NCBI RefSeq assembly: GCF_013141715.1 | Contig: NZ_WHOA01000147.1 | Span: 1-64,000 of the forward strand | DNA from: Paenibacillus phytorum | GTDB lineage: Bacteria > Bacillota > Bacilli > Paenibacillales > NBRC-103111 | Length of the DNA stretch: 64,000 bases | Direction: 5' to 3' | In this document: positions 1 through 8,102 of the stretch, one piece after another | Numbering within the stretch: the first letter of the stretch is position 1 | How the letters are laid out: every line of letters starts with the position of its first letter | Translations under genes and position numbers: made by a program | The notes under the pieces: model-generated | The model's input: the letters and a program-made list of their open reading frames with translations, nothing else | What the model was told of the DNA's origin: nothing | Databases searched by the model: none

Positions 1-42
1 GAAGACCTTATGAGGAGAAATCCTCGTAAGGTCTTTTTGTTT
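1..42. terminator. Intrinsic terminator of a gene left of the window
   Basis: A hairpin with arms GACCTTA and TAAGGTC plus an inner GAGGA/TCCTC stem and a GAAA loop is followed by a T run. It ends transcription entering from the left edge. The left gene itself is outside the window. Confidence 0.8.
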
Positions 43-94
43 ACACTTGTTCGGATTGATCAGAAAATTTATCCGGATCAAGCCATATACTAGG

Positions 95-286
95 AATAAG
101 AGTCTCCAAAGGCTTCTATTTCCACGAAAAGCACCAGAATTTCAAAAATAGCAGTCTCTAGAAGCTCTTATTCTGCTCAAAGCAACCAAGTCTAAGCCCC
201 ATCCCACAAATAAGAGTCTCCAAAGGCTTCTATTTCCACGAAAAGCACCAGAAATTCAAAAATAGCAGTCTCTAGAAGCTCTTATT
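95..286. repeat. Palindrome array, family 1, copy a
   Basis: Four 27 bp pseudo-palindromes begin with AATAAGAG and end with CTATTT, or the reverse, at 95-121, 146-172, 209-235 and 260-286. Their centres are 51, 63 and 51 bp apart. The two halves (95-180 and 209-294) are near-identical 86 bp copies, each able to fold into one long hairpin. The same unit recurs at 40029-40220. Bases 298-518, between the array and the next gene, hold no gene; I see only a weak hairpin near 466-501. Confidence 0.85.
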
Positions 287-518
287 CTGCTCAACGCTTA
301 CCCACACTAAGCGCCCCCCATATACGGCTTTTAAACAATTTCAAATCAAGGCCCAAGAATCTGAAGAATCTTTGTCATTTTTACAAAGATGAGAAAAGAA
401 TCGAATGAATCCTTTCAACTTATATTACAATAAAGCTTAGTTTACTTTGTGCAGAGATACTTAGGTCTGTGACCAAAGATCCCGATAATGGTACTTACAG
501 AGACAGGAGTGATACATA

Positions 519-1109
519 GTGGGGAATGCCTATGTTCAGATAGGTATGGCGATGTTCCGGACGGGGATATTGGGATATGGCGGTGGGCCGTCCATTGTGC
601 CGTTGATACGGTACGAGGCGGTTACACGATTTCAGTGGATGAAGGATGAGGAATTCATGGAGGTGCTAGCGATAGCTAATACACTTCCCGGACCGATAGC
701 AACGAAGCTAGCAGGGTATCTTGGGTATCGGCTCAAAGGGGGATGGGGAGCGGCGGTTGGTGTTTTAGCTCACATCGTTCCTACTTGTGTAGCCATGGTG
801 GGGTTGTATTCGTTCATTAATTTCTTTAGTACTTCTCAAGTAATTAAAGGCATGATAGCGGCGGTAGTGCCTATTGTCGCGGTGATGTTAGGCGTGATGG
901 CGTATGAGTTCGGGGAGAAGGCGGTTAAAGGCTTGGGTTGGGCGGCAGGCCTCACATTTTTTGTTATTTCATTCTTGCTGCTGCAGACTTTCTCTGTGCA
1001 TCCGGCTATCGTTATTTTTATGTTTTTACTATATGGCGCTTTTCATCATAAGCTAAAGGACAAGTGGAACAAGAACAAGAAGCAGCTTGGCAAAGGTGAG
1101 GGCGTATGA
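519..1109 (+). CDS. chrA: Chromate transporter family protein, first of a pair
   Basis: This 196-residue membrane protein belongs to the CHR (chromate ion transporter) family. The FGYGGGPS-type signature appears near residue 18 as LGYGGGPSIVP, followed by a TLPGPIATK segment and several hydrophobic helices. It is about half the length of classical ChrA and is followed by a second half-size homologue overlapping by 4 bp, the arrangement of short-chain CHR pairs, whose two proteins act together. The GTG start at 519 has an AGGAG box at 505-509. Family membership is clear; whether the substrate is chromate or another anion is inference. Confidence 0.85.
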   Translation: MGNAYVQIGMAMFRTGILGYGGGPSIVPLIRYEAVTRFQWMKDEEFMEVLAIANTLPGPIATKLAGYLGYRLKGGWGAAVGVLAHIVPTCVAMVGLYSFINFFSTSQVIKGMIAAVVPIVAVMLGVMAYEFGEKAVKGLGWAAGLTFFVISFLLLQTFSVHPAIVIFMFLLYGAFHHKLKDKWNKNKKQLGKGEGV

Positions 1110-1639
1110 GTGAGTGGTGGCATTTACTTGTTAGCTTCTTTTTAGCAAACGTGTTCGGATATGGAGGAGGACCCTCGTCGATCCCGCTGATGTATCAAGA
1201 GATTGTTCCGAATCATGCTTGGATGACCAGCAGTGGATTTTCAAACATGTTGGCGCTTGGGAATGCGCTGCCTGGACCGATTGCTACGAAAATCGCCGCA
1301 TATGTTGGCTTTCAAATCGGTGGTTGGGTCGGTGTTCTAATTGCCGTGGCTGCAACGGTTGTTCCTTCCATCATTGCACTCATCATTTTGCTGAATATCC
1401 TGCAGAAGTATAAGCAATCTCCGGTAATCAAAGGAATGACGCTGCTTGTCCAGCCTGTTATCGCGATCATGATGGTGTTGGTCACGTGGAGCAGTATGGT
1501 GGAATCAACGAAAACGATAGGATACTTGCAGTTTATTGGTATTGCCGCAGTTGCTTTCTATCTCATTCAAAAGAGGAAGATTCATCCTGCGTTTGTGATT
1601 GTGGCTGGTTTCGTTTATGGTGGTATATTTCTTTCCTGA
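1106..1639 (+). CDS. chrA: Chromate transporter family protein, second of a pair
   Basis: This 177-residue short-chain CHR protein carries the same landmarks as its neighbour: FGYGGGPSSIP near residue 17 and ALPGPIATKIA further on, with about five or six hydrophobic segments. Its ATG overlaps the upstream stop (ATGA at 1106-1109), so the two are translationally coupled and probably form one heteromeric transporter. An intrinsic terminator follows at about 1660. The specific anion cannot be read from sequence. Confidence 0.85.
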   Translation: MSEWWHLLVSFFLANVFGYGGGPSSIPLMYQEIVPNHAWMTSSGFSNMLALGNALPGPIATKIAAYVGFQIGGWVGVLIAVAATVVPSIIALIILLNILQKYKQSPVIKGMTLLVQPVIAIMMVLVTWSSMVESTKTIGYLQFIGIAAVAFYLIQKRKIHPAFVIVAGFVYGGIFLS

Positions 1640-1657
1640 TGAAAAGAATTGGATAGT

Positions 1658-1697
1658 AAAAGGAGCATTCTTCCATAGAGGAGTGCTCCTTTTTGCT
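1658..1697 (+). terminator. Intrinsic terminator of the chrA pair
   Basis: Arms AAAGGAGCA and TGCTCCTTT, followed by a T run, close the two-gene chromate transporter unit. Confidence 0.8.
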
Positions 1698-1703
1698 TTC
1701 CGT

Positions 1704-1721
1704 GTAACTTAATATAACATT
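1704..1721 (-). promoter_or_regulatory. Possible inverted copy of the purine-region box
   Basis: Read on the minus strand this is AATGTTATATTAAGTTAC, matching 13 of 18 bases of the box at 15338-15355. It lies about 90 bp upstream of the forward box of the same promoter region. A similar reverse copy precedes the xanthine dehydrogenase promoter. Suggestive only. Confidence 0.35.
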
Positions 1722-1790
1722 ATTGGGAGGAGGAGTTTATAGACTTTGGTATCAAGCACAAATGAATCATCATTTTTCGTTAGATACCCT

Positions 1791-1838
1791 AAAATGATGT
1801 AATGTTAATTGACGTATAATTCACCTGAACAGTATAGT
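1791..1838 (+). promoter_or_regulatory. Promoter of the purine ABC transporter with shared box
   Basis: TTGACG (1809-1814) and TATAGT (1833-1838) are separated by 18 bp, a good sigma-A promoter. The 24 bp ending at the -35 element match the same 24 bp ahead of the xanthine dehydrogenase operon (15335-15358) at 22 positions, and the -10 sequence and spacing are also identical. The conserved core GATGTAATGTTAATTGAC probably binds a common regulator of purine catabolism; which one is unknown. Confidence 0.7.
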
Positions 1839-1860
1839 GGGGGAAGATAGATATAGACTA

Positions 1861-1944
1861 GGTTCTCGTAAGGTAAGGCCTAAACGATACCCAAGTTATT
1901 GTTTCCAGAAACAGCAGATCCCGAAATGGGAGATGCTGTTTTGA
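1861..1944 (+). ncRNA. Candidate structured leader with terminator-like hairpin
   Basis: Between promoter and ABC ATPase lies a two-hairpin leader. The first has arms TCGT/ACGA (1866-1869, 1883-1886) enclosing AGG/CCT and flanked by GG/CC. The second has arms AACAGCA (1910-1916) and TGCTGTT (1934-1940), a symmetric GA/GA internal loop, then TCCC/GGGA, and a few T residues. The layout resembles an aptamer plus attenuator ahead of a transporter gene. It does not match the purine riboswitch core, and I do not recognise it as a known class. Confidence 0.4.
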
Positions 1945-1983
1945 ATATATAGGGGTGTGTCAAGGACGAGAGGAGGGGGCTCA

Positions 1984-3519
1984 TTGCTAAAAACGGAGAG
2001 TTATTCTGTTGAGATGAACCAGATCGTCAAGCAGTTTGGTTCTGTTGTAGCTAATAATCATGTTGATTTCTGGGCAAAAGCTGGAGAGATTCATGCGTTG
2101 TTAGGTGAGAACGGCGCTGGTAAAAGCACAATGATGTGCATGCTCTCAGGTGTATATCGCCCAACAAGCGGAGAAATTCTCATCCACGGTGAAAAGGTGA
2201 GAATTCGATCGCCGAAGGATGCGATGAATCTAGGGGTTGGTATGGTCTTTCAAAATTTCCGACTTGTTCAAACGTTAACTGCCGCTGAGAATATTGTTCT
2301 TGGGGAGTCATCTTCGTTCTGGCGCGGTCCACGATGGCTCGCTAAAAAGTCCGAGGAGATCGAGGCAATATCGAAGCATTTTGGGCTACCGTTTCCGGTG
2401 GACCGGCCCATTTGGCAGCTGTCGGTCGGGGAACAGCAGCGAGTTGAAATTGTGAAGACGCTCTATCGGGGAGCGGATTTAATTATTTTGGATGAACCTA
2501 CCTCGGTGTTGACGCCAGGTGAGGTAGATCAGTTGTTTGAGACACTGAATCGCATGAAAAAAGAAGGCAAGACGGTCATTATGACGACACATAAACTCAA
2601 GGAGGTTATGTTTGTTTCGGATCGCATATCGGTCCTGCGCAAAGGCGAGATGATCGCTACGATGGCGAAGTCAGAGACGAGTGAGAGGGATCTGGCGCAG
2701 CTAATGGTCGGCAAGGAGAGCCTAGAAAGCCGCGCGGTTGTTAGAGGGAAACCGCGAGGAAAGCCGTTGCTTGTAGTGGGTGGTTTGGATGTGTATGCGG
2801 ATCATGGACGCAAGGTGCTGGATGGGCTTCATTTTCAAATGAGTGAAGGTGAGATTGTTGGTGTTGCCGGGGTGTCTGGAAACGGGCAGAAGGAGCTTGC
2901 GGAGGTGTTAACAGGGCTTCGCGTATGGAAACAAGGCGATGTTCAATTTGACGGCAAGGCGTTGCGTAACGGTTCGGTGCGCGCGGCCATTGAGCTGGGG
3001 ATTGCCCATGTGCCCGAAAATCGCATGAAGAGCGGTCTAGCCGGCAGTTTGGGCGCTATAGATAACCTGCTCTTCAAGACGTATCGTTCTCCGGAACGAT
3101 CTCGATTCGGTTTACTGCGCACAGGAAGCAATCGAAGCTGGTCGCAGAAGCTTGTTGAACTGTTCGATGTGAGGACATCGGGGATTGATGCACCTGTTCA
3201 GTACATGTCGGGGGGCAATCAGCAGAAGCTGCTTTTTGCCAGGGAAATTGATCAAGCTCCGAAGCTGATGGTAGCCGTGCATCCAACGCAGGGGCTAGAT
3301 GTAGGCGCCACTGAGGGTGTGCATCAATTGTTAGAGGAATTGCGCAGCAAGGGGAGTTCAGTTCTCCTTATATCAGAGGATTTGGATGAGGTGCTGCAGC
3401 TAGCTGACCGAATACTGGTCATGTACGATGGACGCATCGTGGGCAATATTCCCCGAAAGGAAGCGAGTCGTGAATATATCGGTATGTTGATGGCGGGGTC
3501 TGAGGAGGATGCAGGGTGA
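1984..3519 (+). CDS. nupO: Nucleoside/purine ABC transporter, fused ATPase
   Basis: A protein of about 511 residues with two ABC nucleotide-binding domains in tandem, as in B. subtilis NupO (YufO) and other ATPases of BMP-dependent importers. The first half has Walker A GENGAGKST and signature LSVGEQQ. The second half has a degenerate Walker A (GVSGNGQKE) and signature MSGGNQQ. An upstream GTG at 1957 is possible, but TTG at 1984 has an AGGAGG box (1971-1976) at proper distance, so I prefer it. It heads an operon with two permeases. The matching binding protein lies 16 kb away at 19622. Substrate (nucleoside or purine base) is inferred from context. Confidence 0.85.
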   Translation: MLKTESYSVEMNQIVKQFGSVVANNHVDFWAKAGEIHALLGENGAGKSTMMCMLSGVYRPTSGEILIHGEKVRIRSPKDAMNLGVGMVFQNFRLVQTLTAAENIVLGESSSFWRGPRWLAKKSEEIEAISKHFGLPFPVDRPIWQLSVGEQQRVEIVKTLYRGADLIILDEPTSVLTPGEVDQLFETLNRMKKEGKTVIMTTHKLKEVMFVSDRISVLRKGEMIATMAKSETSERDLAQLMVGKESLESRAVVRGKPRGKPLLVVGGLDVYADHGRKVLDGLHFQMSEGEIVGVAGVSGNGQKELAEVLTGLRVWKQGDVQFDGKALRNGSVRAAIELGIAHVPENRMKSGLAGSLGAIDNLLFKTYRSPERSRFGLLRTGSNRSWSQKLVELFDVRTSGIDAPVQYMSGGNQQKLLFAREIDQAPKLMVAVHPTQGLDVGATEGVHQLLEELRSKGSSVLLISEDLDEVLQLADRILVMYDGRIVGNIPRKEASREYIGMLMAGSEEDAG

Positions 3520-4637
3520 GCGAACAACAAACGGCGGGAACCATTCCGATAGAAAAAAAGATGCCTAAGCGAGAAGCTAGTTTTCGTATGCCTTACCGTT
3601 TTGAAATTGATCCTGCTGGGCCAGCTAGTCCGTGGTGGGTGACGATTGTATCTATCGGCTTGGCTCTTGTGGCCTGCGGTATTTTTATAGCTTTGAATGG
3701 CATGAATCCGATTATGGTCTATGCCAAAATGCTGAAAGGTGCTTTTGGTTCCTCCTTTGGCATTACGGAGACCCTTGTGAAGGCGATTCCGCTGCTGCTT
3801 TGCGGTCTTGGCGTGTCGATCGCGTACCGGATTTCGGTATGGAATATCGGTGCCGAGGGGCAGTTTTTGGCTGGAGCGATGGCGGCTACCGCAGTTACGG
3901 TTTATTTTCCGCAGCTGCCAATGTATATCTCGATTCCATCTATGGTGGTGGCGAGCATCGTAGCCGGTGGGGTCTGGGGATTGCTGACGGCGATTCCTAG
4001 GACCTATTTTCAAGTTAATGAATTAATTACATCTTTAATGTTGAATTATGTAGCTCTTCTTGCCTTGAATTATGCGGTATTCGGCCCTTGGAAAGATCCG
4101 AAAGGCTTTAACTTCCCAGGATCTCCGATGTTCACCGCGGCGCAGTCTTTGCCTACTTTTGGAGCTAGCCGACTTCATTTTGGGATCGTTTTTGCTATTG
4201 TTGCCGTGCTTCTCTACGCCTTTATGATTCGATATACACGTTGGGGTTATGAGCTGCGCATCATTGGTGCGAATGCGGAAGCTGCGCGGAATGCAGGAAT
4301 TCGCATTTCCAGACATGTTCTCGTTGTTATGATCATTAGCGGCGGGGTGGCTGGATTAGCGGGAATGAGCGAAGTTTCCGGTGTGGCGCACCGACTAATG
4401 TATGGTATTTCGCCGGGGTACGGGTACACAGCGATTATTGTGGCGTGGCTTGCGAAGCTGAATCCGGTAGGGCTAGTGATATCATCGGTGCTGTTCGGAG
4501 GACTCATTGTGGGAGGATACAGTGTGCAGACGATCGGTCTTCCTTCATCGACCTCTTCTATGATTCAAGGTGCTATCCTATTTTTCCTCATTGCAGGCGG
4601 AATGGCTGGGAAAATCCGCATTCGCCGCAATCGGTGA
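3516..4637 (+). CDS. nupP: Nucleoside/purine ABC transporter permease 1
   Basis: This 373-residue polytopic membrane protein of the BPD_transp_2 (RbsC/LivH-like) family is similar in layout to NupP. A cytoplasmic N-terminal stretch of about 45 residues precedes eight to ten hydrophobic helices. The conserved loop YRISVWNIGAEGQ, typical of this permease family, lies about 110 residues in. The GTG start overlaps the stop of the ATPase by 4 bp, so translation is coupled. It forms the import channel with the next permease. Confidence 0.85.
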   Translation: MSEQQTAGTIPIEKKMPKREASFRMPYRFEIDPAGPASPWWVTIVSIGLALVACGIFIALNGMNPIMVYAKMLKGAFGSSFGITETLVKAIPLLLCGLGVSIAYRISVWNIGAEGQFLAGAMAATAVTVYFPQLPMYISIPSMVVASIVAGGVWGLLTAIPRTYFQVNELITSLMLNYVALLALNYAVFGPWKDPKGFNFPGSPMFTAAQSLPTFGASRLHFGIVFAIVAVLLYAFMIRYTRWGYELRIIGANAEAARNAGIRISRHVLVVMIISGGVAGLAGMSEVSGVAHRLMYGISPGYGYTAIIVAWLAKLNPVGLVISSVLFGGLIVGGYSVQTIGLPSSTSSMIQGAILFFLIAGGMAGKIRIRRNR

Positions 4638-4695
4638 TTGGTGAACTGAATGGGTGAGCCTGGATTGAAATCATGCTGAAAGGGGAGGGAATGTC

Positions 4696-5625
4696 ATGGA
4701 TATCGTCACACAATTAATTGTTTCCGCTATCTCTTCCGGTACGCCGCTGCTGTTAGCTGTATTGGGTGGAATTCTTATCGAAAGATCAGGCATCACACAA
4801 TTGGGTGCGGAAGGACTTATGTTGATGGGGGCAGTGACTTCTGGTCTTGTCTTCATTCAAACCGGGAGCTTGGCGCTGACACTACTCTGTGTACTTGCAG
4901 TGGGCGGTGTTCTGGGTATGCTTCATGGATTTCTTTGTGTAACCCTGCACGCTAATCAGGTTGTAAGTGGTTTGGCCATGACGATATTCGGCGCAGGTCT
5001 TAGTGCATATCTGGGAAAGCGTGTTAGCGGCATCCCATTACCCGGAGCGGTACCAAAGCTAGATTTGCCATGGCTGGAGACTGTCCCGTTTATGGGGGAG
5101 ATTTTTGCGCACTTGGATCTTTTTACTTGGTTTAGCTTTGTACTGGTTATTGTCATGCATCTGTTCATCCATCGTACTTCGTGGGGGCTGCATCTCAGAG
5201 CGGTGGGGGATAACCCGGCAACAGCTGACGTTATGGGTATTCCTGTGATTGCCATTCGCTACGGCTGTATCATTATTGGTTCCATGTTGATCGGCATTGG
5301 CGGAGCTGATTTGCTGCTCGTGTACACGCCAACTTGGAACGAAGGCATGACCTCTGGACGCGGTTGGATTGCGGTGGCGCTCATTATTTTCGCGAGATGG
5401 AATCCAGTTCGTGCTTTGGTGTGCGCTTATTTCTTCGGTGTGTTGGATACGCTGGGGTTCCGCGTGCAGCTTATTGGCAGTCATATCCCTTCTTATTTTC
5501 TGAAAATGATTCCGTACATCGTGACCATTCTGGTTCTGATGTTCCTCGGTTGGCGTAATCGTAATAAGCCTTCAGGTGCACCGGAAGCACTAGGCGTCCC
5601 TTACATTCGGGAGCAAAGATTTTAA
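4696..5625 (+). CDS. nupQ: Nucleoside/purine ABC transporter permease 2
   Basis: This 309-residue BPD_transp_2 family permease is the partner of the preceding gene and resembles NupQ. The family loop ERSGITQLGAEGLMLMGA lies near residue 30 and about eight helices follow. The ATG at 4696 has a GGGGAGGG box just upstream. It completes ATPase, permease 1 and permease 2. The binding lipoprotein is encoded at 19622 in the xanthine dehydrogenase operon, which ties the transporter to purine degradation. Confidence 0.85.
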   Translation: MDIVTQLIVSAISSGTPLLLAVLGGILIERSGITQLGAEGLMLMGAVTSGLVFIQTGSLALTLLCVLAVGGVLGMLHGFLCVTLHANQVVSGLAMTIFGAGLSAYLGKRVSGIPLPGAVPKLDLPWLETVPFMGEIFAHLDLFTWFSFVLVIVMHLFIHRTSWGLHLRAVGDNPATADVMGIPVIAIRYGCIIIGSMLIGIGGADLLLVYTPTWNEGMTSGRGWIAVALIIFARWNPVRALVCAYFFGVLDTLGFRVQLIGSHIPSYFLKMIPYIVTILVLMFLGWRNRNKPSGAPEALGVPYIREQRF

Positions 5626-5653
5626 AACTAATGATGTCATTGGAGGAAGCAAG

Positions 5654-5753
5654 ATGAGCGAATATGCGGACCACATTCCATATTTAAAAAGATGTGTAGA
5701 GCTATCTGTGCTAGCCAGAGAATCAGGTAATACGCCTTTCGGTGCGCTGCTTA
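5654..5753 (+). pseudogene. 5' remnant of a nucleoside/guanine deaminase gene
   Basis: The first 33 codons, from MSEYADHIPYLKRC to NTPFGALL, match the N terminus of cytidine-deaminase-fold purine or nucleoside deaminases (GuaD/TadA type). The gene has a normal start with a GGAGG box at 5642-5646. After GALL the frame enters a palindromic repeat array and runs on as cysteine-rich, non-homologous sequence to 6007. The zinc-binding HAE and PCxxC motifs are absent, so no enzyme can be made. The position after a purine transporter fits a former guanine deaminase. Confidence 0.7.
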
Positions 5754-5757
5754 ACCA

Positions 5758-5944
5758 ATGTTGTAATTTCTGCAACAATTTACACGCTCAAAGGCTGTTT
5801 AGCATGATGGAGTTGCATTTTGTACAACATTTTAAGCCCATTTGTTGCGAAATGGCTGTTTTAGGGCCCGATTGTTGTACGTTGTGCAGCGTTGAGAGGA
5901 GAAAGGTGGGATTAAGGGCTGAATTGTTGCACTTTGTGCAACAA
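5758..5944. repeat. Palindrome array, family 2, copy a
   Basis: Four 21 bp units with arms of the TTGTTGCAC / GTGCAACAA type, centred at about 5768, 5819, 5882 and 5934 (spacing 51, 63, 52). The last is a perfect palindrome with 9 bp arms. Bases 5756-5855 align with about 35321-35422 at roughly 80 percent identity, showing a dispersed element. It begins where the deaminase gene stops making sense. Bases 5945-6105 contain nothing else I can name. Confidence 0.8.
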
Positions 5945-6109
5945 CGAGGGGAGAGAGGTGAGAACAAGGGGGTGTTAGAGGAGAGAGGCGGTATAGGCAG
6001 CAGTTGAATATTAATAAAGTGACCTATCCGTTAGTTGACCCCGAGGCAAAAACATCCTTTGAGAACCCATGAGGTGCTGATTTTTTGAAATCATACAAAA
6101 AAAGTTGCC

Positions 6110-6174
6110 GATGTTATGAAAGTTTACAAACTTCTTTCATATAAATTGACCCATAGGGATGGCGCATTTACAAT
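6110..6174 (+). promoter_or_regulatory. Promoter and shared box of the urate degradation operon
   Basis: TTGACC (6146-6151) and TACAAT (6169-6174) with a 17 bp spacer form a sigma-A promoter. Upstream, GATGTTATGAAAGTTTAC (6110-6127) matches the box found at the transporter and xanthine dehydrogenase promoters, and ATGAAAG/CTTTCAT (6116-6122, 6134-6140) forms an inverted repeat next to the -35 element. Here the box lies about 20 bp upstream of -35 rather than overlapping it. Confidence 0.65.
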
Positions 6175-6231
6175 GAAACAAATCTTGATAAAGAATGGTT
6201 GGAATTTTCAGATAAATAGAGGTGATGGGTA

Positions 6232-7701
6232 GTGAAGCTGACGCTGCATAAAGTGAATGAATTGAATCAGGAAGATTTCATCGATATGTTCGGCCCTCTA
6301 TTTGAGCATTCACCTTGGGTGGCAGAGCGGGCATGGAGTTCGCGGCCTTTTGCAACGGAGCAGGATTTGATTAGTGCTTTGGAACGAGAGGTTTGGCGTG
6401 CTGATCGGCTGGAGCAGCTAGCGCTGCTTCGAGCGCATCCAGACTTAGGGACGCGAGTACGGATGACAGATCATTCTGTGCAGGAGCAGTCGGGGGCTGG
6501 TTTAAACCAACTAACAGCTGAAGAATATGAACAATTTCTAGCCTACAACAAGCAGTATACCGATACCTTTGAGTTTCCTTTTATAATGGCGGTCAAGGGC
6601 CAGACCAAAGAGACAATTCGAGAAGCGATTCGCACTAGGATACAGCGAGATAAAGAAGAAGAGCTTGGTAAGGCTTTGCAGGAGGTTTGTAAAATAGGGC
6701 GGTTTCGCCTAGAGGCTGTGTTAATCAATGAAGTGGAGGCGAAAGCGATGAAGCAAGCGAACGGATCAGAGAGAATCATGTACTACGGCAAAGGTGATGT
6801 ATGGGTGTATCGCTCTTATGCGAAGCCGCTGACGAATCTGACGTTAATACCGGAATCGGGATTTACTGGACGAGATAATGTACTGTTTGGGATGAACATT
6901 AAGGTGGCGGTTAGCGGGGAGAAGTTTTTCACTTCATTCACGGAGGGGGACAACCGGGTGGTTGTTGCCACGGATTCGATGAAGAATTTCATCCTGCGCA
7001 AAGCTGGAGAGTATGAAGGCGCTACTGCTGAAGGGTTTCTGGAGTTCGCCGGCCGCCACTTTCTAGAGACGTACCCACAGATGACAGGTGTGAAGATGAC
7101 GGCAGATCAAGTCTCTTTTGAAGTGCTGCCAGTTCCTGGTGCAAAAGGATTTGACGGTAGTGATCTGGTATACCGTTATTCACAAAATGAACATCCGACC
7201 GCGCTAGTTGAAGTCGTGCGCACGGATGAGGGGATTGCTGTCGTGGACCATGCAGGCGGTATCGCTGATTTGAAGCTGATAAAAGTAAAAGGAAGTTCCT
7301 TTGCGGGATTCGTTCGTGATGAGTATACGACTCTTCCGGAATCTTTTGACCGTCCTTTATTTATTTTCTTAGATATTGCTTGGAGTTATGAAGAAGTAGC
7401 GGATGCACTAGACTCTGACCTTGGACGCTATGTGGCTGCTGAGCAAATTCGTGATATTGCGCATACCGTATTCCATGAACAACATTCACCGTCGATCCAA
7501 AATCTCATTTATCGAATTGGGCAGCGCTCGCTCACTCGTTTTCCTCAATTAAAAGAAATTCGCTTTGAATCTAACAATCGCACGTGGGAAACGATTTTGG
7601 AGCAAGCTTCCGTTGGTGAAGGTAAGGTGTTTACAGAGCCTAGACCGCCGTATGGTTTCCAAGGCTTTTCCATGACAAAGAGTGACCTGGAGGGGCTATG
7701 A
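6232..7701 (+). CDS. pucL: Bifunctional OHCU decarboxylase / urate oxidase
   Basis: A 489-residue fusion like B. subtilis PucL. Residues 1 to about 165 are the OHCU decarboxylase domain, with the active-site motif LLRAHPDLG near residue 65. Residues from about 175 to the end are cofactor-free uricase (YGKGDVWVYRSY; later VATDSMKNF). Together they oxidise urate to 5-hydroxyisourate and convert OHCU to S-allantoin; the HIU hydrolase needed between the two steps is the next gene. The GTG start has a GAGGTGATGGG box. It is the first gene of an eight-gene catabolic run. Confidence 0.95.
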   Translation: MKLTLHKVNELNQEDFIDMFGPLFEHSPWVAERAWSSRPFATEQDLISALEREVWRADRLEQLALLRAHPDLGTRVRMTDHSVQEQSGAGLNQLTAEEYEQFLAYNKQYTDTFEFPFIMAVKGQTKETIREAIRTRIQRDKEEELGKALQEVCKIGRFRLEAVLINEVEAKAMKQANGSERIMYYGKGDVWVYRSYAKPLTNLTLIPESGFTGRDNVLFGMNIKVAVSGEKFFTSFTEGDNRVVVATDSMKNFILRKAGEYEGATAEGFLEFAGRHFLETYPQMTGVKMTADQVSFEVLPVPGAKGFDGSDLVYRYSQNEHPTALVEVVRTDEGIAVVDHAGGIADLKLIKVKGSSFAGFVRDEYTTLPESFDRPLFIFLDIAWSYEEVADALDSDLGRYVAAEQIRDIAHTVFHEQHSPSIQNLIYRIGQRSLTRFPQLKEIRFESNNRTWETILEQASVGEGKVFTEPRPPYGFQGFSMTKSDLEGL

Positions 7702-8054
7702 GCGCTGGTTTAACATCGCACGTACTGGATATTAGCAGTGGACGTCCGGCGAGTGGTGTGAGGATTGAAGTGTTTCGTCTCCAAGACGGGCGCTCAGAAC
7801 TGCTTCGCTCGGAGGTTACGAATGCGGATGGTCGCCTTCAGGGACCGATGCTTAGCGGGGATGATTTTATACCGGGAGTTTACGAGCTAGTCTTTCATAT
7901 AGGAGATTATTTCAGAGGGATCTCTACTAACCTTGCAGAGCCTGCTTTCCTGGATCAAGTACCGGTTCGGTTTGGCATATCGGCCAAAGATGCTCATTAT
8001 CATGTGCCGCTTCTAATCGCGCCATGGGGTTATAACACATATCGAGGAAGTTAA
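7698..8054 (+). CDS. pucM: 5-Hydroxyisourate hydrolase
   Basis: This 118-residue transthyretin-like protein hydrolyses 5-hydroxyisourate to OHCU. It has the N-terminal LTSHVLDISSGRPA signature with His8 and the diagnostic C-terminal YRGS tetrapeptide. Length is normal for the family. The ATG overlaps the pucL stop by 4 bp, so uricase, hydrolase and decarboxylase are made together. Confidence 0.97.
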   Translation: MSAGLTSHVLDISSGRPASGVRIEVFRLQDGRSELLRSEVTNADGRLQGPMLSGDDFIPGVYELVFHIGDYFRGISTNLAEPAFLDQVPVRFGISAKDAHYHVPLLIAPWGYNTYRGS

Positions 8055-8102
8055 CACTGGCAAGATGGCTGCAGCATGAAAGACTCCGAGGGAGGGATTC
8101 GT

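Noticed and set aside
95..286. Possible CRISPR array because of regularly spaced repeats
   Set aside because: Units are pseudo-palindromic, diverged and in both orientations, spacers are shared between halves, and no cas genes are present.
466..501. Hairpin upstream of chrA (TCTGT/ACAGA with ACC/GGT)
   Set aside because: Short interrupted stem, no conserved riboswitch core, no terminator or sequestered ribosome site.
3324..4013. Minus-strand open frame of 229 codons
   Set aside because: Antisense to the ABC ATPase and permease genes, composition not protein-like.
5754..6007. Cysteine-rich C-terminal extension of the deaminase frame as a new protein domain
   Set aside because: It is the translation of a palindromic intergenic repeat also found in non-coding DNA at 35.3 kb.
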